Shown one piece after another: positions 8,908-18,783 of a DNA stretch of 64,000 nucleotides. Source of the DNA: Planctomicrobium piriforme (lineage in GTDB: Bacteria; Planctomycetota; Planctomycetia; Planctomycetales; Planctomycetaceae); contig NZ_FOQD01000005.1 of the NCBI RefSeq assembly GCF_900113665.1, positions 1 to 64,000 of the forward strand, given 5' to 3'. The notes beneath the pieces are model-generated. The model had not been told where the DNA came from. It saw nothing but the letters and a program-made list of their open reading frames with translations, and ran no database searches. Made by a program: the position numbers and the translations under genes. Position 1 is the stretch's first letter. Every line of letters starts with the position of its first letter.

Positions 8908-9654
8908 ATGCGTTTGACGTTTGCCCCTGCGGTGCTGGTGCTGTTCGCTGGCAATCTTTTCGCTGCCGATCTGCCGAAGATTCCTGAAAAGTCGATTGCC
9001 GAAAAAAAGGAATTGCTGTTCTCGGATGACTTTGAAGGGAAAGAGCCGGCGGCCGTGTGGCATAAAGTCGTTCCGACATTTGCTGTGGAAAAGGGAACGC
9101 TGAAGGGGACGCAGACGCGGGAGATGAACATTCCGGCCGCGGACGGCAAGCCGGCGGTGACCGCACATGCGGCGGTACATGGGCTGGAGATCCCGACCAA
9201 GGACAGCGTCGTGCAAGCGCGCATCAAGTTGGACGGGGCATCGATGATCGACGTCGAATTCGACGACCGCAAATTCACTGGAGCGCACTACGGGCACTTG
9301 TGCCGGGCCCAGGTCCGATTGAACGGCGTAACGATCATTGACGAACGGGACGGCAATATGCGGAACGACATTCGCGCCATGCGCGACGATCCCTCCAAGA
9401 AGGAAGAACGCAACAAACTGCTCGCAGGTCGCAGCGTCACATATCCCGCCAAGTTGGAAGCAGGAAAATGGTATCTGCTGGAAGTCGAAACGGTCGGCGA
9501 CGAAATGCGGGTGACGATCGACGGCCAGCCGGCGGCGTATCTGAAATCCTCAGGCATCGCGCATGAGACGAAATCGAAGATCGAACTGGGCGTGGCCGGC
9601 AAGGACGGCTACTTCGACGACATCAAAGTGTGGAACGCAGCACCTGCGAAGTAA
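8908..9654 (+). CDS. Secreted protein with LamG/DUF1080-like beta-sandwich
   Basis: A 248-residue protein with a short signal peptide (MRLTFAPAVLVLFAGNLFA). It then reads like the concanavalin-like jelly-roll family of planctomycetes: LLFSDDFEGKEPAAVWHKV, FAVEKGTLKGTQ, ARIKLDGASMIDVEFDD, LEAGKWYLLEVETVGDEMRVTIDGQPAAYL and the closing KDGYFDDIKVWNA. Related domains (DUF1080, laminin G-like) occur in glycan-binding or glycan-cleaving proteins, but no catalytic residues can be assigned. The start ATG at 8908 directly precedes the signal peptide. It is divergent from the oxidoreductase at 7306-8646, sharing a 260-base promoter region. Confidence 0.7.
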   Translation: MRLTFAPAVLVLFAGNLFAADLPKIPEKSIAEKKELLFSDDFEGKEPAAVWHKVVPTFAVEKGTLKGTQTREMNIPAADGKPAVTAHAAVHGLEIPTKDSVVQARIKLDGASMIDVEFDDRKFTGAHYGHLCRAQVRLNGVTIIDERDGNMRNDIRAMRDDPSKKEERNKLLAGRSVTYPAKLEAGKWYLLEVETVGDEMRVTIDGQPAAYLKSSGIAHETKSKIELGVAGKDGYFDDIKVWNAAPAK

Positions 9655-9676
9655 GCGGTGCGAGTTCTGATGTTCG

Positions 9677-10300
9677 TCACGATTGCAATGGCATGCTGGC
9701 AGCTTTCACAGGCCAGATCGGACGCAGCATCCAGCGCAAAATCGCCAGCGTGACGCCGACGACATACAACACCGTCAACAAGCTCACTGGGACGCCAGCC
9801 ATGATGCCGGCTTTCCAGTTGGCGACGACGGCCAAACGACGGGATTGAAGACTCGAATCTGTCAAAAAGGCCTCGATTGAGTCCCGCGTCTGCTTCAAGT
9901 TGACCGGCGAGACCATCACCCGAGATTGCTGTTCGGGTCCGCGAATCACCAGGACTCCTTCATCTTCCGTGCGGTGCGTTTTCTGGCTGCTGGAAGACTT
10001 GTCGTGGTCCGGAACCATCTCGCCCTGAATGACCCTGGTATCCACTCCGGTCACGGGTGAAACATGCCGGGTGAGATAGGGGATCACGAAGAAAACGCAC
10101 TGATCGGTCCGAGCCGAGACCACGTCGTTCGCTCTGGTGAGATTGATCCAGGTGACGGGCGCGATGGCGGTCACGAAGCCGGGGAACACGACGCAGCCGA
10201 CGAACCCGATGACATGCTGCAACAACATTTCGCCGAAGGTTGGCTTTTTCGGCTTTGCTGGCCCGCGCATGGCGGTGGAGAGTGCATCACGTTCTGACAT
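9677..10300 (-). CDS. Unrecognised small membrane protein
   Basis: A 207-residue protein I do not recognise. It has two hydrophobic segments that look like membrane helices: about residues 27-50 (LLQHVIGFVGCVVFPGFVTAIAP) and about 165-190 (IMAGVPVSLLTVLYVVGVTLAIL). Between them lies a roughly 110-residue polar part with many Ser, Thr and charged residues, probably outside the cytoplasm. The gene overlaps no other feature and its stop faces the stop of the gene at 8908-9654. It may be co-transcribed with the DUF3592 gene upstream on the same strand (69-base gap). Confidence 0.6.
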   Translation of the reverse strand: MSERDALSTAMRGPAKPKKPTFGEMLLQHVIGFVGCVVFPGFVTAIAPVTWINLTRANDVVSARTDQCVFFVIPYLTRHVSPVTGVDTRVIQGEMVPDHDKSSSSQKTHRTEDEGVLVIRGPEQQSRVMVSPVNLKQTRDSIEAFLTDSSLQSRRLAVVANWKAGIMAGVPVSLLTVLYVVGVTLAILRWMLRPIWPVKAASMPLQS

Positions 10301-10369
10301 AGCCCGTTTCCTGAATTGGTTGATCTTGCTGCTGGAATTGAAGCGTGCGCGGGGCTGAACTGCAATACG

Positions 10370-11353
10370 CTACCCGAGTCGGCCCGATGCCACCGCCCAG
10401 GCGAAGGCGAGTGCCGCGGCGCAGATCAGCCAGGGGAGGACGTGCAGAATCGACAGAGGATAAAGAACTGATTCGCTGGGGCTGCGGGGGTTGTAGTGGA
10501 CGTTCACTTCGCTCCCGACCGGGAACTTGTCAGCAGCGCCGCGGGCCAGAGCGGGCAGGGTGGAAGAGATCGTCACTCCGAGACGAATGCGATCGCCGAC
10601 GTAGCGTCGGCTGTTGACCGTGTAGCCGTAGACGACGCTGGATTTGTAGTGTTTGCGACGCAGCGAGTTCACGGAATCGCCGGTCTTCAGTTGAGTAAAC
10701 GCTTCGACGTCGGCAGCGAGGATCTGACCTTGGACTGTCGGCCAGCGTGAAGCCGCCCAGGCCATGCGCTGAAACAAAACGGCAAACACGCCGACTGCCA
10801 GACCGAAACAGCCGAGGGCCGCGACGAAGGGCAGATGGGCGGGATTCTTCACATACAGTTTGAGGAGATCGAGCGCGCCGAAGTAGAACGCCGCGGCGAA
10901 CACCGGAGCCAGGATGAAGAAACCGATGACGACGATTCCGCCGACCACCAGCCCGTCGGGGAGTTCGCGTTCGAGCAGGGCGCGACTCGGGTTTTTCGGA
11001 TCGTAGAAGACAGAGACGGTTTTCCCGACGGGATAGCGTTCCAGAATCGCTTCCAATTCTTCAGGCCCGGTGAATTCGGCGATCGTGACCCGTTGGCAGC
11101 GCTGCTTCCGGCCCTCGACCAGGTACTCGTACTCGACAAACGGTTCGTTCGAGACTTCGGAATCGCCGAAATTGTAGCCGGCATCGCCCGGTTTTTTCTT
11201 ACTGGCGGCAACCCGCGAGGCGAGTACTTTTCCAGTCGTTTCCGGCCAGCGGCTGACCTGCTGCACTTCGTAAAGCTTCACCGCCAGCGCAACGAGAATC
11301 AGCAGCGGAAAAGCGGCTGCGACGGCGATGAAAAAGATGACCCCGCCTGACAT
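10370..11353 (-). CDS. Membrane protein with two DUF3592-like domains
   Basis: A 327-residue membrane protein. A first transmembrane helix (residues 5-27) is followed by a DUF3592-like beta domain (RWPETTGKVLASRV, PFVEYEYLVEGRKQRCQRV, YPVGKTVSVFYDPKNPSRALLE). A pair of helices comes next (VVGGIVVIGFFILAPVFAAA and LPFVAALGCFGLAVGVFAVL), then a second DUF3592-like copy (RWPTVQGQILAADV, YGYTVNSRRYVGDRI, FPVGSEVNVHYNPRSPSESVL) and a final helix. The internal duplication is clear from the shared RWPxxxGxI, YxYxVxxRxY and YPVGxxVxVxYxPxxPSxS patterns. The function of DUF3592 is unknown; the second domain resembles a distant OB-like fold. Confidence 0.75.
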   Translation of the reverse strand: MSGGVIFFIAVAAAFPLLILVALAVKLYEVQQVSRWPETTGKVLASRVAASKKKPGDAGYNFGDSEVSNEPFVEYEYLVEGRKQRCQRVTIAEFTGPEELEAILERYPVGKTVSVFYDPKNPSRALLERELPDGLVVGGIVVIGFFILAPVFAAAFYFGALDLLKLYVKNPAHLPFVAALGCFGLAVGVFAVLFQRMAWAASRWPTVQGQILAADVEAFTQLKTGDSVNSLRRKHYKSSVVYGYTVNSRRYVGDRIRLGVTISSTLPALARGAADKFPVGSEVNVHYNPRSPSESVLYPLSILHVLPWLICAAALAFAWAVASGRLG

Positions 11354-11701
11354 CCTCGGCCCCTGGAGAGCATCAATGACCTGCGACGAGGCGGCGCTTG
11401 CCTGATCGAGTTCATCAACTGCCAGACGGCAAGGTTATGTGCCGTGGAGCGGGGAGACAATCGAATGATGGAAGAGAATGGCGCGCAGGGAAGCGGAGGC
11501 GCAGAGAAAGGAATGTCCTGGCTTCGGCCGCTCTTAAACACTCTCCTTACCCACAGCCCCTCTCCCCGGAGTACCGGGGCGAGGGGAGCATTATGAATGC
11601 GGTGCTGCTCTCACTGAAAATCGCCGATCGGCAGAGAGACTGAGACATCTTTCATTCTCATTTCTCTGCGCGCTCGGCGAACTCTACGTTTCTCACTTTA
11701 A
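11354..11701. other. Intergenic region holding a REP-like repeat
   Basis: About 350 bases without a credible gene. It carries one copy of a REP-like palindrome (11556-11588, CCCCTCTCCCCGGAGTACC and its complement). The rest should contain the promoter of the DUF3592 gene (minus strand). I see nothing else. Confidence 0.55.
11556..11588. repeat. REP-like palindrome, copy 1
   Basis: Copy of the family CCCCTCTCCCC-loop-GGGGCGAGGGG. The arms pair as a G/C-rich hairpin. Five more copies or partial copies lie at 12285, 14644, 42313, 43629 and 43759, all intergenic. Confidence 0.7.
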
Positions 11702-12178
11702 TCAGTTGCTGTGCTGTGCCATCGCAGCTTTGCCGGCGGCGGCGATTTCTTCCGGCGTGAGATCCTTGATGTGCGTGGCGAACGACCAGGTGTGGCCGAA
11801 TGGATCGACGATGACGCCGTAGCGATCACCCCAGAACATGTCCGCAGCCGGCATCTTGACGGTCGCGCCGGCATCGGCTGCTTTCTTGATCGCCGCATCA
11901 CAATCCGGAACGTAGCGATGGATCGTGACGGAGCTGCCCCCGAGAGCGAGCGGACTTGATGCCTTGCCGCCGCAATACTCAGGGAAGTCGTCGGCGAGAA
12001 ACAAAGTCTGTCCCCCAATGCTGAGACAGGCATGCATCAGACGTTCATCGACGCCCGCGCCCAGGCGGTAGTGTTCCACGGCGCCAAAGGCCTTCTTGTA
12101 AAAATCGATGGCGGCCGCGGCGCCGTTGCAGACGAGGTGTGGGATGAGGGTTTCGCAATTGGGTTTGGATTCGGACAT
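11702..12178 (-). CDS. VOC family (PhnB/glyoxalase-like) protein
   Basis: A 158-residue vicinal oxygen chelate protein. The paired beta-alpha-beta-beta-beta modules are visible: LIPHLVCNGAAAAIDFYKKAFGA at the N-terminus, LFLADDFPEYCGG in the middle, then VPDCDAAIKKAADAGATVKMP and WGDRYGVIVDPFGHTWSFATH, the last being the strand common to PhnB-like and bleomycin-resistance-like members. The metal ligands and substrate cannot be assigned with confidence. Family members include glyoxalases, dioxygenases and drug-binding proteins. The next gene on the same strand (12346-12843) is a second VOC protein of a different subfamily, and a REP-like repeat separates them. Confidence 0.85.
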   Translation of the reverse strand: MSESKPNCETLIPHLVCNGAAAAIDFYKKAFGAVEHYRLGAGVDERLMHACLSIGGQTLFLADDFPEYCGGKASSPLALGGSSVTIHRYVPDCDAAIKKAADAGATVKMPAADMFWGDRYGVIVDPFGHTWSFATHIKDLTPEEIAAAGKAAMAQHSN

Positions 12179-12284
12179 GATTTGCTCCTGAGGAGTTTTT
12201 TAATGACAGTGTTTGAATCTGTGAATTGGAGTCGGGGGTAGTCAGCAGCGAATTGGAAACCTGAATTTCGGTTTGGACCCGCAG

Positions 12285-12329
12285 GCCCCTCACCCCGGCC
12301 CTCTCCCCTGAGTACAGGGGCGAGGGAGC
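12285..12329. repeat. REP-like palindrome, copy 2
   Basis: CCCCTCACCCCGGCCCTCT, CCCCTGAGTACAGGGG and a GAGGG arm. It lies between two VOC genes on the same strand and closely matches the copies at 42313 (inverted) and 43759. Confidence 0.75.
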
Positions 12330-12345
12330 AAACAAAAAAAGTGGA

Positions 12346-12843
12346 TCACCCGTTGTAGGCTTGTTCGAGTTTCGCGATGTCGAGTTTTTTCATCTGCATC
12401 ATCGCGCCCATTGCCCGTTGAGATTTCTCCCCCTGCGAACCGCCGAACAGCTTCGGAAGAATGGTCGGGACGATCTGCCAGGAAAGGCCGAATTTGTCTT
12501 TGAGCCAGCCGCATTGCTGGGCCTGGGGGTCGCCGCCGGCTGAGAGCTTGTCCCAGTAGTGATCGATTTCCGCCTGTGTGTCGCAATGCACCTGAAACGA
12601 GACAGCCTCGGTGAACTTGAACAAGGGAGGGCCATTGAGCGCGGTGAAGGTCTGGCCGTTCAGTTCGAATTCGACGGCCATTGCCGAACCGGGCTCCATT
12701 CCATGGAATTCCTTGCCGGCTTCTCCATAACGGCTGATATGGCCGATTTTTGAGTCCTTGAAAATCGAGGCGTAAAACCGGGCAGCCTCTTCGGCCTGAC
12801 CCTCGAACCACAAACAGGGAGTAATGGATTGAACTCGCGACAT
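12346..12843 (-). CDS. VOC family protein of the 3-demethylubiquinone methyltransferase-like type
   Basis: A 165-residue VOC protein of the subfamily often labelled 3-demethylubiquinone-9 3-methyltransferase-like or PhnB. Diagnostic stretches are ITPCLWFEGQAEEAARFYASIF, FELNGQTFTALNGPPLFKFTEAVSF, EIDHYWDKLSAGGDPQAQQCGWLKDKFGLSWQIVP and the C-terminal AMGAMMQMKKLDIAKLEQAY. The label does not imply methyltransferase activity, as no SAM-binding motif is present. The substrate is unknown. It is 167 bases upstream of a second VOC gene on the same strand, a pairing often seen in environmental bacteria. Confidence 0.85.
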   Translation of the reverse strand: MSRVQSITPCLWFEGQAEEAARFYASIFKDSKIGHISRYGEAGKEFHGMEPGSAMAVEFELNGQTFTALNGPPLFKFTEAVSFQVHCDTQAEIDHYWDKLSAGGDPQAQQCGWLKDKFGLSWQIVPTILPKLFGGSQGEKSQRAMGAMMQMKKLDIAKLEQAYNG

Positions 12844-13116
12844 CCTGACCTGGCTCCTGGCTGGATTGAGGAGAATCGAACGGGCTGAAGACTTGCTTTC
12901 GAAGAGTTGTCGCTGGAAGTTACTCGATTTCGACAGCGAAATCAGAAATCAGCGCCGGATTTCGAATCACTGTGGAATGGCGGGTTGAGGGGTCGTGTGG
13001 CTGCCCTACGAAAAACCCCCAGAATGGCAGGGGCGAGTTGCGTTTCCGTTCGTGCGGCGTTCCGGTAAGCTGACCGCGACCCTGCCCTGTTTTCATTCCC
13101 CAGTCGAAGCAGCCCG

Positions 13117-14583
13117 ATGACCACACCTGTTGACACGCGCTCCCCCGGCCGCTGGACGATGATTCAAACGCTGGTCTGTATCACGGCCGCGATTGGATTC
13201 GCTTTTGACACCTACGAATTGCTGATGCTGCCGCTGATTGCTCCGGCGGCCATTCAGGAGTTGACCGGCTTCGCACCGGGAAGTCCGGAATCGCTGGCCT
13301 GGATCAAGACGCTGTTCTTCGTCCCGGCATTCTTCGGGGCGTTCTTTGGATTGCTGGGGGGCTGGCTGACCGACCGCCTGGGCCGCCGTCGCGTGTTGAC
13401 CGGCAGTATTCTGCTCTATGCCATCGCGGCGTTCGTCTCAGGTTACTCGACTTCGATGAACATGCTGCTGATCTGCCGCTGTCTGGTGTTCGTGGGCGTG
13501 TGCGTCGAGTTTGTCGCGGCGGTCGCCTGGCTGGCGGAACTCTTCGACGATCCGGTGCAGCGCGAACGGGTGATTGGTTACACGCAGGCGTTCGCGTCCT
13601 TCGGGGGCTTGCTGGTGGCATTCGTCAATCATGAACTGGCGAGTCACGCGAGCAGCCTGCCTGCAATCTATTTGCCGGAATGGGCGTCGGGAATCATTGG
13701 CACGCTGAAGAATCCGGACCCGGTGTGGCGACTGACATTGATGTCCGGGTTGTTTCCGGCGATCCCGCTGATCGTCGTGCGACCGTTTCTGCCGGAGTCT
13801 CCCAAGTGGGCGGCGAAGAAACAGGCCGGCGAACTCAAACGTCCTTCGCTCAGAGAGTTGTTTACGCCGGCGCTGCGGAGAACAACCATCGTCTCGACGC
13901 TGCTCGTCGGTTGCGGATACGGACTCGCCTTCGGCGCGATTCAGCAGATTCCCCAAATCGTCCGCGGACTGCCCGACGTGGAGGCAAAAGCTGCGACGAT
14001 GACCAAGCGGGAAGCAGGGGCCTTCAAACAGAAGGTGGCCGCGTCCTATAGCGAATTTCAGGAAGTGGGCGGGCTCGTGGGGCGGTTTCTGCTGGCGTTC
14101 CTGGCAATGCGGATTGCCAGCCGTCGCGGACTGCTGTCGATCTTCGTGGTGCCTGCCCTGATCGTGCTGCCGATGTTCTTTCTGGCGATGGCGCGCGGGA
14201 CGAACACGCTGCTGTTCAACATTGGCAACATCGAAGTCACGGCGTTGTCGCTCGGCACCTTTTTCGCCGGGATGCTCGTGATTGCCCAGTTCAGCTTTTG
14301 GGGGAACTATCTGCCGCGAGTCTTCCCGTTGCATCTGCGAGGGACAGGCGAAAGCATGGCGGCCAACATTGGCGGCCGTCTGATCGGCACCAGCTTTGCC
14401 TGGATCACGGCGACGCTCGCCGCTGCTTCCTGGATGCCTGGCAAACCCGGCCCGTCGAAGATCGCCACCGTCGCGGCAGGCGTCGCCGCGGCATTGTGTC
14501 TGACTGCCTGTCTCCTGACGGTCTTTTTGCCAGAACCGCCGCCGGAAGAACCAAACGATCCGACGACGGGCGCGGTGGCGTGA
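13117..14583 (+). CDS. MFS transporter of the sugar-porter-like type
   Basis: A 488-residue protein with about 12 predicted membrane helices. The first helix contains FAFDTYELLMLPLIAP; the cytoplasmic loop motif GGWLTDRLGRRRVLTGSI between helices 2 and 3 is the classic MFS motif A (GxxxDRxGRR). A second related loop, RIASRRGLLSIF, occurs in the C-terminal half. Between the halves is a long soluble insertion (about residues 280-315, with charged LPDVEAKAATMTKREAGAFKQKV) that is larger than usual. Substrate is not predictable; sugars, organic acids and drugs are all possible. It stands alone, divergent from the VOC genes by 273 bases. Confidence 0.87.
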   Translation: MTTPVDTRSPGRWTMIQTLVCITAAIGFAFDTYELLMLPLIAPAAIQELTGFAPGSPESLAWIKTLFFVPAFFGAFFGLLGGWLTDRLGRRRVLTGSILLYAIAAFVSGYSTSMNMLLICRCLVFVGVCVEFVAAVAWLAELFDDPVQRERVIGYTQAFASFGGLLVAFVNHELASHASSLPAIYLPEWASGIIGTLKNPDPVWRLTLMSGLFPAIPLIVVRPFLPESPKWAAKKQAGELKRPSLRELFTPALRRTTIVSTLLVGCGYGLAFGAIQQIPQIVRGLPDVEAKAATMTKREAGAFKQKVAASYSEFQEVGGLVGRFLLAFLAMRIASRRGLLSIFVVPALIVLPMFFLAMARGTNTLLFNIGNIEVTALSLGTFFAGMLVIAQFSFWGNYLPRVFPLHLRGTGESMAANIGGRLIGTSFAWITATLAAASWMPGKPGPSKIATVAAGVAAALCLTACLLTVFLPEPPPEEPNDPTTGAVA

Positions 14584-14643
14584 CGCGGGAGAGTCTCACG
14601 CAAAAAGAGTCGCGTGGGTCATCTTGTTGAATGGGCTCTATTC

Positions 14644-14716
14644 CCCTCACCCCCGGCCCCTCTCCCCGATGGCGGCCGTGAGAACATGGTACGTCTCGCT
14701 CGGGGCGAGGGGGGCA
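14644..14716. repeat. REP-like palindrome, copy 3 (interrupted)
   Basis: The left arm CCCCTCACCCCCGGCCCCTC and the right arm GGGGCGAGGGGGG enclose a longer, different loop (about 40 bases) than in the other copies. It lies between the convergent MFS and histidine kinase genes. Confidence 0.6.
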
Positions 14717-14727
14717 TGCAGACGGCT

Positions 14728-17526
<2,799 letters not shown>

Positions 17527-17825
17527 ATCCGCCCCCCGTTCCGCTGGCCGCCTGGCGATGCTGAAGTCTGGCCCCCCGCCAGAGTCCGCACTGCCGGGTC
17601 CATTATTCCGCGACGAGGTGAGCGGCACAATCGTCGGCGATCCAACGCGGCAGTTGGCCGCTGGCAAAAGGGGTCAGGGGCGAGGGGTCAGGGAATTGCA
17701 ATGAATGAGTTTGATTGAGTCTCGCTCGTTCCGTTGCTCCTAGTAACGCAATTCAGGGGGCACTCAGTATGTCAGTGTGGAAGTAGCAGCTTCTGCACGA
17801 GTGCAATTGCAAAAGGAACTGGGTT

Positions 17826-17858
17826 AGCCACAGATTAACACGGATGGACACGGATGAA
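17826..17858. repeat. Dispersed ACACGGATG repeat fragment
   Basis: The 33-base stretch contains the direct repeat ACACGGATG twice (six... bases apart by the linker GACACGG overlap), in the phrase CCACAGATTAACACGGATGG. From memory, similar intergenic phrases recur in planctomycete genomes; only one copy is seen in this window. Confidence 0.4.
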
Positions 17859-17948
17859 TTCAGCATCACCAGGAGTACGCCTACATCCGAGCAGGGTGAA
17901 TCTGAATTGCACAGCAATGGAAATAGATTGACATCGGCTGATGGGTAA

Positions 17949-17960
17949 ATTATATACAAT
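17949..17960. promoter_or_regulatory. Operator-like palindrome before GntR regulator
   Basis: ATTATATACAAT pairs at five of six positions around its centre. It lies 38 bases before the proposed TTG start of the FCD-type GntR gene. Many FCD-subfamily regulators bind short palindromes with a TATAC core near their own promoter, so autoregulation is plausible. It also contains a possible -10 element (TATACAAT). This is inferred from position and sequence only. Confidence 0.45.
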
Positions 17961-17998
17961 CTTTGCCCGCCACCAATTTCCTGCCTCGGGAGACTCGT

Positions 17999-18781
17999 TT
18001 GCCTGCTGCGGTTCTCACCTCCGATGCACTGCATCATGGCTCCCGCCGCGAGCGGCTGGTGCGGGAGATTCTGAGTCGCTGCTTTGACGGCAAGTATTTG
18101 CCTGGCCAGCGGATGCGGGTGGAGCATCTCGCTGAAGAATACCAGATGAGTGCGACTCCGGTACGCGAAGCACTCGTCGAACTGGCTGGCATCGGCATCG
18201 TCGATCTGCATGCCAATCGTGGGGCGGTTCTACGGCCCTTCGGGGCGCGGGAAGTAAGAGAAATTGTGCAGGTGAGAAGGGTGCTCGAATGCGAAGCGAC
18301 CCGATCTGCCTGCGGACGAATTCCGCTGTCGGAACTCGAAGATCTGCGTCTCGGTTTGGAAGAATTGATTGCTGGATCGCGCGGAGAAGAATGGTCCGCA
18401 CAAACCCGACGGCTCGATTCTCAACTGCATGAGCTGATCGCCCGACATTGCGGGAGCGAACGGCTGGCGTATGAGATTGGCCGGTATTCGGTCCTCTATC
18501 GCGTGCTGCGTGACACCCGACACGAACGCCGCACGGCTCGGGCGAACTACTCACAGATGGAAGAGAACGCCGAGCATCTGGCCATCGTCAACGCATTGAT
18601 CGCCGGCAACCATGCGGTTGCGGTGGCCTCAATGGCCGAGCACATCAACCAGTCGGCCGCAGCGCTGACGGCGGACCTGTTCGATGCACCGGCTAGCAGT
18701 GAATCACCGCCGACGCAGCGTCTGCAGACCGTTGCCTGTCCTGGGGCCCATCGCGGGTCGAACACCCGCCTGGAGGACTGA
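17999..18781 (+). CDS. GntR family transcriptional regulator, FCD subfamily
   Basis: A 260-residue regulator. The N-terminal winged helix (GSRRERLVREILSRCFDGKYLPGQRM, VEHLAEEYQMSATPVREALVELAGIGIVDLHANRGAVLRP) is typical of GntR proteins, and the all-alpha C-terminal FCD effector domain follows (VRRVLECEATRSACGRI, DSQLHELIARHCGSERLAYEI, HLAIVNALIAGNHAVAVASMAEHI). The frame is open to a TTG at 17963, but I prefer the TTG at 17999 because GGGAG (17988-17992) lies six bases before it. The last base is two bases from the next start, so it is cotranscribed with the PSCyt/DUF1553 gene. FCD regulators usually sense organic acids or sugar acids; the effector is unknown. Confidence 0.88.
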   Translation: MPAAVLTSDALHHGSRRERLVREILSRCFDGKYLPGQRMRVEHLAEEYQMSATPVREALVELAGIGIVDLHANRGAVLRPFGAREVREIVQVRRVLECEATRSACGRIPLSELEDLRLGLEELIAGSRGEEWSAQTRRLDSQLHELIARHCGSERLAYEIGRYSVLYRVLRDTRHERRTARANYSQMEENAEHLAIVNALIAGNHAVAVASMAEHINQSAAALTADLFDAPASSESPPTQRLQTVACPGAHRGSNTRLED

Positions 18782-18783
18782 AC

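Larger units (their letters stand above)
17527..17998. other. Intergenic region with a dispersed repeat and an operator-like palindrome
   Basis: About 470 bases between the divergent kinase and GntR genes. It contains the phrase AGCCACAGATTAACACGG at about 17826-17858, extended by GATGGACACGGATGAA, a tandem-like pattern (ACACGGATGGACACGGATG). The near-perfect palindrome ATTATATACAAT lies at 17949-17960. Small frames here have no protein features. Confidence 0.55.
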
